Shown: positions 6,865-15,560, counted from the stretch's first letter. The stretch: DNA of 25,728 bases from CAZXEU01 sp964639665 (GCA_964639665.1 CAZXEU010000146.1:1-25728), one strand, 5' to 3'. Notes: a model not told the origin generated them from the letters alone. Program-made: numbers and translations.

Positions 6865-8433
6865 TCACTCCCACTCAATTGTTGCCGGGGGCTTGGAGCT
6901 GATGTCGTACGCCACCCGGTTGATACCGCGAACCTCATTTACTATCCGATTGGAGACATGTGCCAGAAAATCTTGCGGCAGCCGCGCCCAATCCGCTGTC
7001 ATGCCGTCCACACTTGTGACGGCCCGTAGTGCGCATACATACTCGTACGTCCGTTTGTCTCCCATTACTCCCACGGTCTGGACCAACAGCAGAACGGCAA
7101 ATGCCTGCCATACCTCATCATACAAGTCAAAGTTATGCAGTTCGTCAATGAAGATGCGATCAGCCCCGCGCAGGAGTTCCAGCGTCTCTGCGTCCACAGC
7201 ACCCAGAATGCGAACAGCCAATCCAGGCCCGGGAAACGGATGACGTCCGATAACGGATGACGGCAGACCAAGCAGTCTCCCAATTGCCCGCACCTCGTCC
7301 TTGAAGAGTTCCCTGAATGGTTCCAGCAGCGTAAAGCGGTGCTCATCCGGTAAACCCCCGACATTGTGATGCGTCTTGATTGTGGCGCTCGGCCCCTTGA
7401 ACGAGACGCTTTCGATAACATCAGGATACAAAGTCCCCTGGGCCAGATAGCGAGGAGACTTTCCCTGCTTGCAGCTGATGGCTTGCGTTGCTCTGTCGAA
7501 GACCTCCACAAACGTATTGCCTATGATCACACGCTTCCGCTCCGGATCCGTGACGCCGCTAAGACGCTTCAGGAACAAGGCCGATTCATCAACGGCATGC
7601 AACGGAATGCGGAAGGTATCATGAAACGTGCTCTGCACCTGCTCCCACTCACCGCTTCTCAGCAGCCCGTTGTTGATGAATACGCACGTCAGGCGGTCTC
7701 CGATGGCTTCGTGCAATAGCTTTGCCGCAACAGTCGAATCCACGCCACCTGACAGGCCCAGAAGCACGGTATCGTCACCGACTGTATCCCTTATTTCGTC
7801 AATCTTGCGCTCCACGAAGGAAGCCGGGGTCCATGTGCCTTCGCAACCACATATGCCCCGCGCAAAATTACTGAGCATGCGTGCACCGTAATCGGTATGC
7901 ACGACCTCAGGATGAAACTGCACGCCAAAGTGGGGCTTGGAAGATGAGCGTACTGCGGCAACCGGTGCATTGGCGGTATGGGCAAGCTGTTCATAACCCG
8001 CGGGAACCGAGCTAAGGGCGTCACCATGGCTCATCCATACGTGAGAGCCCGAAGGGACACCGGAAAGCAGGTCAGAATCGTCATCAACGTGCAGGCTCGC
8101 TCGGCCGAATTCCCTGTGGACCGCTTCTTCCACCTTCCCGCCACGAACGTGAGCCATGACCTGGAGGCCATAACATATTCCCAGGACAGGCACTGCGGAT
8201 CCGTCAGCTCGTCGAAGCTCAAGAATACCCTCGTCCCAGGCAGGTGCTTCCCCCTCATATACAGAGCTTGGTCCTCCCGACAGGATAATCCCGCTCGGCG
8301 CCATCGAGGCCACGTTGATGCAGCTTACGTGGCAAGGGTAAATCTCCGAATACACCCCGGCCTCCCGTATCCGGCGGGCAATCAATTGGGTGTACTGGGC
8401 GCCAAAATCCAGAATGAGGATCTTCTCGTCCAT
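6865..8433 (-). CDS. guaA: GMP synthase (glutamine-hydrolysing)
   Basis: A 522-residue two-domain enzyme that aminates XMP to GMP using glutamine and ATP. The N-terminal class I amidotransferase shows LGICYGLQ with catalytic Cys87 and VQFHPEVVHT with His174 and Glu176. The ATP pyrophosphatase domain has the P-loop-like SGGVDS at 228-233, and the C-terminal dimerisation domain ends in the typical SSKPPATIEWE. Length matches the family (about 525). Start at 8433 (MDEKILILDFGAQYTQ) is set by the conserved beginning of the domain; the frame upstream enters gcvH. gcvH ends 5 bases upstream, and the next gene starts 4 bases after the stop, so the cluster is tightly packed. No guaB is in the window. 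Confidence 0.97.
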   Translation of the reverse strand: MDEKILILDFGAQYTQLIARRIREAGVYSEIYPCHVSCINVASMAPSGIILSGGPSSVYEGEAPAWDEGILELRRADGSAVPVLGICYGLQVMAHVRGGKVEEAVHREFGRASLHVDDDSDLLSGVPSGSHVWMSHGDALSSVPAGYEQLAHTANAPVAAVRSSSKPHFGVQFHPEVVHTDYGARMLSNFARGICGCEGTWTPASFVERKIDEIRDTVGDDTVLLGLSGGVDSTVAAKLLHEAIGDRLTCVFINNGLLRSGEWEQVQSTFHDTFRIPLHAVDESALFLKRLSGVTDPERKRVIIGNTFVEVFDRATQAISCKQGKSPRYLAQGTLYPDVIESVSFKGPSATIKTHHNVGGLPDEHRFTLLEPFRELFKDEVRAIGRLLGLPSSVIGRHPFPGPGLAVRILGAVDAETLELLRGADRIFIDELHNFDLYDEVWQAFAVLLLVQTVGVMGDKRTYEYVCALRAVTSVDGMTADWARLPQDFLAHVSNRIVNEVRGINRVAYDISSKPPATIEWE

Positions 8434-8438
8434 CAACC

Positions 8439-8822
8439 TCAGGCTACCATGCCGGCATACTCCTCCGCACTCAACAGCGCGCCCAGCTCTTCCGGCCGGC
8501 GCATCCGCACCCGTATCATCCATCCCCGGCCATAGGCGTCACTGTTGACAAGTGACGGATCTTCCTCCAATGCTCCGTTGTGCTCCATAATGGTACCTGA
8601 AACCGGCATGAACAGGTCGGAAACCGCCTTGACCGCTTCCACGGACCCAAAGGATGCCTCCCGGTCGATGTCCTCTCCCACCGGATCAAGCTCAACGAAC
8701 ACGATGTCCCCGAGCTCGCCCTGCGCATAGTCTGTAATCCCGATGGTTACGATTGCACCGTCGTTCTCGACGCGAACCCATTCATGATCCTTCGTATAGC
8801 GTAGTTCCGCAGGCAGATTCAT
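8439..8822 (-). CDS. gcvH: Glycine cleavage system H protein
   Basis: A 127-residue lipoyl carrier of the glycine cleavage complex; it shuttles the aminomethyl arm between the P, T and L proteins. The start MNLPAELRYTKDHEWVRVE and the GDIVFVELDPVG strand are typical. The lipoylated lysine is Lys65 in GSVEAVKAVSDL. The C-terminal YGRGWMIRVRM segment also fits, and length is normal. It lies between accC (41-base gap) and guaA (5-base gap). gcvP and gcvT are not in this window, so the complex is encoded at scattered loci. Confidence 0.96.
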   Translation of the reverse strand: MNLPAELRYTKDHEWVRVENDGAIVTIGITDYAQGELGDIVFVELDPVGEDIDREASFGSVEAVKAVSDLFMPVSGTIMEHNGALEEDPSLVNSDAYGRGWMIRVRMRRPEELGALLSAEEYAGMVA

Positions 8823-8863
8823 GAGCCGTTGCAGTATGTGTGCCGAACCGCGCCGGCAGCAGG

Positions 8864-10201
8864 TTATGCCGCCGTGGCGAGCCGATCAACAAAATGCGTG
8901 TCGAAGTCTCCTCTCCTGAATTCCGGGTGTCGAAGCAATTCCCGGTGGAATGGGATAGTAGTCTTGACTCCTTCAAGTACGAATTCGTCCAGAGCCCGTT
9001 GCATTTTCCGGATGGCCACGTCCCGATCACGGCCGTGTACTATAAGCTTGCCAATCATCGAGTCGTAATATGGAGGAACGACGTAGCCTGCATAGGCGTG
9101 CGTGTCCACGCGTACCCCCGGACCGCCAGGAACGTGAAACGACTCTATCTTGCCCGGAGAGGGCCTGAAGCCTCTGTCCGGGTCTTCAGCATTGACGCGA
9201 CATTCAATGGCGTGCCCTGCCGGTTCCAACTCAAGTCGGAATATGCGCTCCCCCATGGCTACGCGGATCTGCAGCTCGACCAGGTCCTGGCCGTACACCT
9301 CTTCTGTCACCGGATGCTCAACCTGTATCCGCGTATTCATCTCCATGAAATAAAATCTGCCGTCGCCATCCAGCAGAAATTCCACGGTGCCTGCGCCCTC
9401 ATAATCCACTGATGCTGCTCCCAGGACTGCAGCCTGGCCCATTCTCTCACGAAGCACACTGTCGACTACTGCCGACGGGGCCTCTTCAATCAACTTCTGG
9501 TGGCGCCTTTGAATGGAGCATTCGCGCTCTCCCATGTGGTGCGTATTGCCGTGGGAATCGGCCATCACCTGAATCTCAATATGCCTGGGCTTCTGCAGCA
9601 ACTTCTCGACGTACAGGCTTCCATTGCCGAATGCCCCTTCTGCCTCGGCGCGTGCCGAATAGAAATGCCGCTCGAACGCCGATTCGCTTTCCACGGACCG
9701 CATGCCGCGGCCACCCCCGCCCGCGCTTGCCTTGATCATGACGGGATACCCCAAATCCGCAGCCAGATGCATACCGTCTTCAACCGATTCCACGACGCCG
9801 TCCGAGCCCGGAACGACAGGCACACCGGCCGCACGCATGGTTTCCTTGGCCCGGCTCTTGTCTCCCATGAGAGTAATGGTGTGCGGAGACGGTCCAATGA
9901 ATGTGATGCCGTGATCCGCACAGATGGCGCTGAATACGGCATTCTCCGACAGGTAACCGTATCCCGGATGAATCGCATCTGCTCCCGTCACCTCCGCTGC
10001 CGCAATGATCCGGTCAGGACGCAGGTAGCTGTCTGCGGATGGCGCCGGGCCTATGCAAACCGCCTCGTCCGCGAACTTCACGTGGAGTGTGTCGCGGTCT
10101 GCCGACGAGTATACCGCCACCGTTTTCAGCCCCATCTCGCGGCAGGTCCGTATGATACGGAGAGCTATTTCGCCACGATTGGCGATTAGAATCTTGCGCA
10201 T
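8864..10201 (-). CDS. accC: Acetyl-CoA carboxylase, biotin carboxylase subunit
   Basis: A 445-residue ATP-grasp enzyme that carboxylates the biotin on AccB, the first half-reaction of malonyl-CoA formation. It begins MRKILIANRGEIALRIIRTC and has the HPGYGYLSEN motif at about 78-87. The glycine-rich ATP lid GGGGRGM is at 161-167, with the preceding Lys157. The catalytic stretch MNTRIQVEHPVTE, which holds the active-site Glu and Arg, is intact. Length is standard. It starts 30 bases after the accB stop, in the common accB-accC order, and gcvH follows. The carboxyltransferase subunits (accA, accD) are absent from the window. Confidence 0.97.
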   Translation of the reverse strand: MRKILIANRGEIALRIIRTCREMGLKTVAVYSSADRDTLHVKFADEAVCIGPAPSADSYLRPDRIIAAAEVTGADAIHPGYGYLSENAVFSAICADHGITFIGPSPHTITLMGDKSRAKETMRAAGVPVVPGSDGVVESVEDGMHLAADLGYPVMIKASAGGGGRGMRSVESESAFERHFYSARAEAEGAFGNGSLYVEKLLQKPRHIEIQVMADSHGNTHHMGERECSIQRRHQKLIEEAPSAVVDSVLRERMGQAAVLGAASVDYEGAGTVEFLLDGDGRFYFMEMNTRIQVEHPVTEEVYGQDLVELQIRVAMGERIFRLELEPAGHAIECRVNAEDPDRGFRPSPGKIESFHVPGGPGVRVDTHAYAGYVVPPYYDSMIGKLIVHGRDRDVAIRKMQRALDEFVLEGVKTTIPFHRELLRHPEFRRGDFDTHFVDRLATAA

Positions 10202-10231
10202 GGCTCCATTACCGGCAATACGTGCGTACGT

Positions 10232-10750
10232 CTACGCCGGATCGATTACAAACAGGGCTTGGCCATACTCAACTGGTTCGGAGTCATTGACCAAGACCTC
10301 GACTATGGTACCTGCCACTTCGCACTCTATCTCATTCATCAGCTTCATTGCCTCAATTATGCAAAGCGTGTCACCAGCCTTTACAACATCTCCGGGCCCT
10401 ACGAAGGGATCGGAATCCGGAGAAGGTGCCGAATAGAAGGTACCTGGTGTAGGCGCCTCAACGGTGATGCCCGCATGGGCATCCGCGTCCGGTTCCTCTT
10501 CCGCCGGGCTCTGTGCTGGCGCCGGCGGAGGTGGGGTAAATGCGGTGCCAGCGGGGGCAAGGGGAGCGGCGCCTTGCACGACCGACGGCGGGTAATGCGC
10601 CAGCCCGAGCGGCGGCTGAAGTGCTACAGCCGGCGAATTCTTGCGCACGATAATTCGCACGCCGTGCTCCTCGATCTCGACTTCTGCCGCCTCGCTTTCA
10701 GAAGCTGCCTTTATCAGTTCGCGTATCCTGGCCAGGTCCATGTCAGGCAT
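10232..10750 (-). CDS. accB: Acetyl-CoA carboxylase biotin carboxyl carrier protein
   Basis: A 172-residue biotin carrier. The N-terminal part MDLARIRELIKAASESEAAE is the AccB dimerisation/anchor region. A Pro/Ala-rich flexible linker follows at about 40-95. The C-terminal biotinyl domain carries EAMKLMNEIE, with the biotinylated Lys136, and the family-typical thumb segment just before it (SAPSPDSDPFVGPGDVV). The start is either Met1 at 10750 or Met4 at 10741; I kept the longer form. It follows efp by 28 bases and precedes accC by 30 bases, the widespread efp-accB-accC arrangement. Confidence 0.96.
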   Translation of the reverse strand: MPDMDLARIRELIKAASESEAAEVEIEEHGVRIIVRKNSPAVALQPPLGLAHYPPSVVQGAAPLAPAGTAFTPPPPAPAQSPAEEEPDADAHAGITVEAPTPGTFYSAPSPDSDPFVGPGDVVKAGDTLCIIEAMKLMNEIECEVAGTIVEVLVNDSEPVEYGQALFVIDPA

Positions 10751-10778
10751 GCCGTTTGAAACCGTCAGTGCAGAGCCC

Positions 10779-11345
10779 TCACGACGCTACACGCGTGATA
10801 TAGGCGCCTGTGTCCGTATTGACCCTGATGGTGTCGCCTTCCTGCACAAAAAGCGGCACGTTCAGCACGGCGCCGCTCTCAAGCGTAACCGCCTTGGTTG
10901 CACCCGTGGCCGTATCGCCTTTCAAGCCGGGATCGGCCCGCACCACGTTCAGGTCCACGCTCTTGGGAATCTCGGCCCGGATTGGCTCCTCGTTTTCAGC
11001 GTGAAAGAGTATGTCTATCATCCCCCCTTCCTTCAGGAACTCGCGCTTTTCCACCATCTCTGGCTGCAGGGCGCACTGGTCGTAATCCTGCATGTTCATG
11101 AAATGCAATCCCAGCGCATCCTCGTACAGATATTGATGGGCCCGCCGCTCCACGCGAGCCTCCGCCACCTTCTCACCGGCGCGAAACGTCTTGTCTACAA
11201 CGCGGCCTGTGCGCACATTGCGCAGCGTCGTACGAACAAACGCACCTCCCTTGCCGGGCTTCACATGCTGAAATTTGACTATTTGCCAAATCCCATCGCC
11301 AAGAACCATAGTGAACCCGGTGCGGAAATCCGTCGTTGACGCCAT
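10779..11345 (-). CDS. efp: Elongation factor P
   Basis: A 188-residue translation factor that relieves ribosome stalling at polyproline stretches. The KOW-like N-domain carries the exposed loop KPGKGGAFVRT with the modifiable lysine at Lys32, equivalent to Lys34 of E. coli. The OB domains follow, and the C-terminal INVDTGAY-type motif is present as RVNTDTGAYITRV. The start MASTTDFRTG at 11345 was preferred to an in-frame ATG 24 bases upstream because it matches the usual N-terminus. It is the first gene after a terminator-like hairpin and is followed by accB. A lysine (not arginine) at the loop tip fits a beta-lysylated or unmodified form; no modifying enzyme gene is visible here. Confidence 0.96.
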   Translation of the reverse strand: MASTTDFRTGFTMVLGDGIWQIVKFQHVKPGKGGAFVRTTLRNVRTGRVVDKTFRAGEKVAEARVERRAHQYLYEDALGLHFMNMQDYDQCALQPEMVEKREFLKEGGMIDILFHAENEEPIRAEIPKSVDLNVVRADPGLKGDTATGATKAVTLESGAVLNVPLFVQEGDTIRVNTDTGAYITRVAS

Positions 11346-11402
11346 GTATCCCGGTTGAGTGATCAGCAAATATAGGGCACCGTCGCCGTTGCTGCAAAAG
11401 CC

Positions 11403-11435
11403 GGCGGGCCCGCTTTCCGGGGTCTGAGGCCCGCC
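11403..11435 (-). terminator. Terminator-like hairpin between bshB1 and efp
   Basis: GGCGGGCC (11403-11410) and GGCCCGCC (11428-11435) form a perfect 8-bp stem with a 17-nt loop. Read on the minus strand, the stem is followed by GGCTTTTGC, a short T-run. It lies in the 181-base gap downstream of bshB1 and 58 bases before the efp start, so it would end the leuS-bshB1 unit. The T-run is short, so an attenuator or a simple structured leader is possible. Confidence 0.4.
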
Positions 11436-11526
11436 TGTGGGGACCGTTGTGGCCTCCGACTCCGCGCTGTTTGCGCACTACCGCGGGTTGGCGCCTGCGC
11501 CACAACTAAGCTGCCAGCGCCCGCGG

Positions 11527-12267
11527 CTACCCTGGTGGCGGCCGGCGAGGGAACAGGACCGTGGGGTCCGTCAGCCCCAGGGTTCCCCTGTAGAGAAAGC
11601 CTTCGCCGTAGCGTGCCCCGATGGAAAACCCAAGGGTGGCCGCACGGGCCTCAACCCAGCGCAGGAAGGCCGGATCTGAGATAAACGTCTCGGGACCCTC
11701 ATGCTCCGGGTCGTGGAACTGAGTGGCAAATGCGCGTACGGCACGCATGCGCTGCTCCCATGTTTCCGTCACATCCACCACAAAGGTGGACTCCATCGGG
11801 AGCACCTCCGCGTAGTGAAGAACATGCTGCGGGCGCCATGGGGCGGTGTCCAGGACTTGATCCGCCCGGACTTTCTCCAGGCCGCTGGAATAGCAGGCTT
11901 CCACCGTCAGTCGCGCTGCGCGCGTGTGATCCGGGTGCCTGCACACTACAGGGTGAACTAGCACAACAAGGGGGCGTGTGCGCCTTAGAACCGCAACGAG
12001 CCGCAAGCGGTTTTCCAGGCTCAACGCAATGTCGCCGTCCGGTAGTCCAAGGTTCTCCCTGAAGGACAAGCCCAGTATCCGGGCAGCGGCTGCCGCCTCC
12101 TGCGCACGCTTATCTACGCTGCCTCGCGAGCCCAGCTCACCCCTCGTCAGGTCCAGAATCCCTGTCCGATAGCCTGCTTTCGCCAATAGACAGAACAGGC
12201 CCCCGGCATTTATTTCAACATCGTCCGGATGGGCGGCTATCCCGAGGACATCCAGATGTTCGGACAT
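11527..12267 (-). CDS. bshB1: Bacillithiol biosynthesis deacetylase BshB1 (PIG-L/LmbE family)
   Basis: A 246-residue zinc-dependent deacetylase of the LmbE/PIG-L family, predicted to remove the acetyl group from N-acetylglucosaminyl-malate during bacillithiol synthesis. The metal motif AAHPDDVEI supplies His13, Asp15 and Asp16, and RHPDH (110-114) supplies His114. The DLTRGELGSRGS segment and LGLPDGDI are typical of the BshB1 branch. The start is separated from the leuS stop by a single base (TGA-C-ATG), so the two are translationally coupled. bshA and bshC are not in the window. The wider family also deacetylates other N-acetylglucosaminyl compounds, so the exact substrate is inferred from subfamily pattern. 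Confidence 0.88.
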   Translation of the reverse strand: MSEHLDVLGIAAHPDDVEINAGGLFCLLAKAGYRTGILDLTRGELGSRGSVDKRAQEAAAAARILGLSFRENLGLPDGDIALSLENRLRLVAVLRRTRPLVVLVHPVVCRHPDHTRAARLTVEACYSSGLEKVRADQVLDTAPWRPQHVLHYAEVLPMESTFVVDVTETWEQRMRAVRAFATQFHDPEHEGPETFISDPAFLRWVEARAATLGFSIGARYGEGFLYRGTLGLTDPTVLFPRRPPPG

Positions 12268-12268
12268 G

Positions 12269-14878
12269 TCAACCGGCCACGAAGTTCACTATCCGCCCTG
12301 GAACGTAAATCTCCTTGCGTGGCGGTGCGTCTCCCAGATACCGGGCCACGTTGTCCTGGGACCTTGCCTTTTCCAGCACGCTTTCGCGCTCCGCGTCCGG
12401 GCTGATAGAGATTGTCGCCCGGACACGGCCATTAACCTGCACAGCAATCCTGACGGTCTCTTCAACCAGATAGGCTTCGTCCAGCGCCGGCCACGATTCA
12501 TGGGCCAGGCTGTCACCGTGCCCCAATCGCTCCCACAATTCCTCGGATACATGCGGAGCAAACGGCGCCAGCAAGAGCACGAAATCCTCTGCCAAACGTT
12601 GGGGAATGCAATCCCACTTGTAGGCGGCATTGACAAACTCCATGAGTGAGGAGATGGCCGTATTCATGCGCAGCGCCTCAATGTCGTCGGTCACGCGCCG
12701 GATAGTCCTGTGAAGAAGGCGCTGCTGCTGCTGCGAAGGCTCCACGTCGCGCACCAATGCGCCCGCGCCGCCGTGCTCATCCGCGAGGAGCCTCCACACA
12801 CGATTCAGGAATCTGAATGTGCCTTCCACGCCTTGCGTGCTCCAGGGCTTAACCTGTTCAAGCGGCCCCATGAACATTTCGTACAGCCTGAAGGCGTCGG
12901 CGCCGAAGATTCTGACCACTTCATCCGGATTGACCACATTGTTCCGGCTCTTGCTCATCTTGTGCGCGCGGACGTCCAGGCGAATGTCCGGATCTTCGCG
13001 CAGCACGAAGTGCTCCCCAACTTTCTCCACCTTGCCTTCGCCTACCTTCTCCGAGTCCACCTTCCTGGCGGTGCCCTTGATTTCGCCGTCACTCACTTCC
13101 ACGGCTGACACGCGCTCATTCGTTCCCGCGTCCCGATAGGCCGTGTACTCAAGCTCTCCCAGGATCATTCCCTGGTGAACGAGCTTGGCGAATGGCTCCG
13201 GCGTACTGACCATGCCGGCATCATAGAGCACCATGTGCCAAAAGCGCGCATAGAGCAAGTGCAGCACGGCGTGTTCCGCCCCCCCCACATACAGATCGAC
13301 CGGCATCCAGTAGCGCTCCAGTTCCGGATCTACCAGGGCCTTACTGTTGTCCGGATCGATATAGCGTATATAATACCAGCACGAGCCTGCCCATTGCGGC
13401 ATCGTGTTGGTCTCCCTTCTGGCGGGCCGTCCGGTTTCCGGGTCCGTCGTTTCAAGCCAGTCCACGGCAAGAGAAAGCGGCCCTTCAGGCGTTCCGCTGG
13501 GTTTGAATTCCTCCAGCTCCGGCAAGGCAACCGGCAACGCCTTTTCCGGCAACCCCTTCGCCACACCGTCCACATAGATCACAGGCAGCGGCTCTCCCCA
13601 GTAGCGCTGCCGGGAAAACAGCCAGTCACGCAGCTTGTAATTGATCTTGCGCCTGCCATTGCCCGTCGATTCCAGCCACTCCAGCATGCGCTCCTTGGCC
13701 TCTTTCACATGCAGGCCATTCAGAAAGCCGCTGTTGATGGCCGGACCGTCGCCGAGATAGGCCTTGCCCACAAAGCCGTCTACCGGCTTTACCGTGCGAC
13801 GGATGGGCAAATCATGCGCGGCAGCAAACGCCCAGTCTCTCTCATCCTGTCCGGGCACGGCCATAATGGCTCCCGTGCCATACGTCGCCAGGACATAATC
13901 AGCCACCCAGACCGGAATAGGCTCGCCGCTGGCAGGATTGATGGCATAGCCCCCCGTGAACTCTCCGGTCTTCTCCTTTTGGAGTTCCGTGCGCTCCAGG
14001 TCGCTTTTTCGGGCCGCCCGCTCCCGGTACCCGGTCACGGCAGCGCGCCGCTCCGGGGTCGTCAACGCCTCCACGAGCTCATGCTCGGGCGCCAGTACCA
14101 TATACGTTGCACCGAAGAGGGTGTCGGGGCGCGTCGTATAGACCCGGATGAGCCGGTCCGAGCCCACAACGGTGAAATCGATTTCGGCTCCCTCGCTGCG
14201 ACCAATCCAGTTCCGCTGCATCTCCTTCGTGCTGGCAGGCCAATCGGCATCCTCGAGTCCCTGGAGCAGGCGCTCCGCGTACTCGGTGATGCGCAGCACC
14301 CACTGCCGGAGCTTTCTCCGCTCGCAAGGATGGCCGCCAATCTCGCTCTTGCCGCCTATAACCTCTTCGTTGGCGAGTGTCGTTCCAAGCTCTTCGCACC
14401 ACCAGACTGGTACTTCAGCCTCGTACGCAAGTCCGCGCTCCATCAGCTGCCGAAAAATCCATTGTGTCCAGCGGTAATAATCGGGATCCGTAGTATCGAC
14501 CTCCCGGTCCCAGTCGTACGAGAAGCCCAGCGCCTTTAGCTGCTGCCGGAAGCGCTTGATATTGGCGGCCGTCGTGGTGCGCGGATGCGTGCCCGTCCTC
14601 AGAGCGTACTGCTCTGCCGGCAAGCCGAACGCGTCCCAGCCAATGGGATGAAGCACGTTGAAGCCCCGCATTCTCTTGTATCGCGCAACGATATCCGTCG
14701 CCGTGTAGCCCTCGGGGTGGCCAACATGCAACCCGCTTCCGCTCGGATAGGGAAACATGTCCAGGACGTAGTACTTCGGCCTTGATCTGTCAATTTCAGC
14801 CGGTGTGCGAAAAGTCTTGTTCCGCTCCCAGAACGCCTGCCATTTCTCTTCTATTTGCTTGAACGGATACGAAGCCAT
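12269..14878 (-). CDS. leuS: Leucyl-tRNA synthetase
   Basis: An 869-residue class I aminoacyl-tRNA synthetase charging tRNA-Leu. The HIGH-type motif is HVGH at residues 51-54 within PYPSGSGLHVGHPEGYT, and the KMSKS motif is at 640-644. The editing (CP1) domain includes VYTTRPDTLFGATYMVLAPE, whose Thr-rich and Asp elements fit an editing-competent enzyme. A charged stretch just before KMSKS (ARKVDSEKVGEGKVEKVGEH) corresponds to the leucine-specific insertion. The length is normal for bacterial LeuRS. It is preceded by a 156-base gap with nested inverted repeats and is followed after 1 base by bshB1. Confidence 0.98.
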   Translation of the reverse strand: MASYPFKQIEEKWQAFWERNKTFRTPAEIDRSRPKYYVLDMFPYPSGSGLHVGHPEGYTATDIVARYKRMRGFNVLHPIGWDAFGLPAEQYALRTGTHPRTTTAANIKRFRQQLKALGFSYDWDREVDTTDPDYYRWTQWIFRQLMERGLAYEAEVPVWWCEELGTTLANEEVIGGKSEIGGHPCERRKLRQWVLRITEYAERLLQGLEDADWPASTKEMQRNWIGRSEGAEIDFTVVGSDRLIRVYTTRPDTLFGATYMVLAPEHELVEALTTPERRAAVTGYRERAARKSDLERTELQKEKTGEFTGGYAINPASGEPIPVWVADYVLATYGTGAIMAVPGQDERDWAFAAAHDLPIRRTVKPVDGFVGKAYLGDGPAINSGFLNGLHVKEAKERMLEWLESTGNGRRKINYKLRDWLFSRQRYWGEPLPVIYVDGVAKGLPEKALPVALPELEEFKPSGTPEGPLSLAVDWLETTDPETGRPARRETNTMPQWAGSCWYYIRYIDPDNSKALVDPELERYWMPVDLYVGGAEHAVLHLLYARFWHMVLYDAGMVSTPEPFAKLVHQGMILGELEYTAYRDAGTNERVSAVEVSDGEIKGTARKVDSEKVGEGKVEKVGEHFVLREDPDIRLDVRAHKMSKSRNNVVNPDEVVRIFGADAFRLYEMFMGPLEQVKPWSTQGVEGTFRFLNRVWRLLADEHGGAGALVRDVEPSQQQQRLLHRTIRRVTDDIEALRMNTAISSLMEFVNAAYKWDCIPQRLAEDFVLLLAPFAPHVSEELWERLGHGDSLAHESWPALDEAYLVEETVRIAVQVNGRVRATISISPDAERESVLEKARSQDNVARYLGDAPPRKEIYVPGRIVNFVAG

Positions 14879-14960
14879 AATCCCGCGCCAAACAGATTCT
14901 CTTGTCTTGCTGGTAGTGGCAAATCTGGTTCCGACGGTAGCCGGCTCAAGATAAGGTATC

Positions 14961-15017
14961 AGCGAATGGAGATATGGGGGCTGCTCGCGGGGCCAGGTTC
15001 CGCGCCTGGCATTCGCT
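14961..15017 (-). other. Structured leader upstream of leuS (nested inverted repeats)
   Basis: AGCGAATG (14961-14968) pairs with CATTCGCT (15010-15017), enclosing an inner stem GCCAGG (14992-14997) / CCTGGC (15005-15010) with a 7-base loop. The two right arms share base 15010, so the outer stem and the full 6-bp inner stem cannot both form completely. On the minus strand this lies 18 bases after the flavin reductase stop and about 80 bases before the leuS start. There is no T-run next to it, so it is not a classical intrinsic terminator; it may be a terminator of another kind or a leader control element. Confidence 0.35.
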
Positions 15018-15034
15018 CGAACGCTGCCACGTCG

Positions 15035-15553
15035 CTAGAACGGCCAAACGGGTTCGTCAATGACTTCTCCCAGCACGCGGTACTCACGATTGAAGTATAC
15101 CAGGGGGAGGTTGCCTGTTGCCGGCGAAACGGACAAGACCCTCCCGACCATAAGGGAGTGGTCTCCGGCCGGATGTCTGGCATAAGAGGCGCAGTGAAAG
15201 ACCGCAATGGCTCCGTCTATGAGAGGCACGCCATGCCTGTCCAGCGAATAGGATACGTCCTCGAATTGTTGGGCGCCGCTGCGATCGGGCTCCGCAAACG
15301 CGGTGCTGAGATCTGCCTGCTCGTCGCTGAGCAGGTGCACCGCAAAATACTTGACCCGCGTGATCAACCCGTGCATGCGGGCATCGTGCGAGACATTGAA
15401 TGAAACCAGGGGTGGAACAAGGGAGACGCTCGTGAAAGAGCCCACCGTCATGCCTCGCATTTGACCGCCTTCGGCAGCCGTTACCACTGTCACCGGAGAA
15501 GGAACGCGACGCATGGCGGTTCGGAACGCCTCGACAAGGATCTCCTCCGACAT
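15035..15553 (-). CDS. Flavin reductase family protein
   Basis: A 172-residue flavin reductase-like (FMN-binding split-barrel) protein, related to enzymes that reduce FMN/FAD with NAD(P)H for a partner monooxygenase. The region AEGGQMRGMTVGSFTSVSLV followed by PPLVSFNVSHDARMHG is the hallmark flavin-binding stretch: a G-M/x-T-x-x-S/F-x-S-V-S segment, then P-P-x-V. HPAGDHSLMVGRV is the second conserved block, G-D-H-x-x-x-x-G. The start at 15553 (MSEEILVEAF) was chosen because codons upstream run into dnaJ and are Arg/Ser rich. It follows dnaJ by 7 bases, an odd place for a flavin reductase. No partner oxygenase is in the window. Confidence 0.85.
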   Translation of the reverse strand: MSEEILVEAFRTAMRRVPSPVTVVTAAEGGQMRGMTVGSFTSVSLVPPLVSFNVSHDARMHGLITRVKYFAVHLLSDEQADLSTAFAEPDRSGAQQFEDVSYSLDRHGVPLIDGAIAVFHCASYARHPAGDHSLMVGRVLSVSPATGNLPLVYFNREYRVLGEVIDEPVWPF

Positions 15554-15560
15554 GGCGATC

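Noticed and set aside
13175..14539. A long plus-strand open frame (454 codons) opposite leuS.
   Set aside because: It is antisense to a complete leucyl-tRNA synthetase and its translation shows no protein family features; it is a GC-rich coding shadow.
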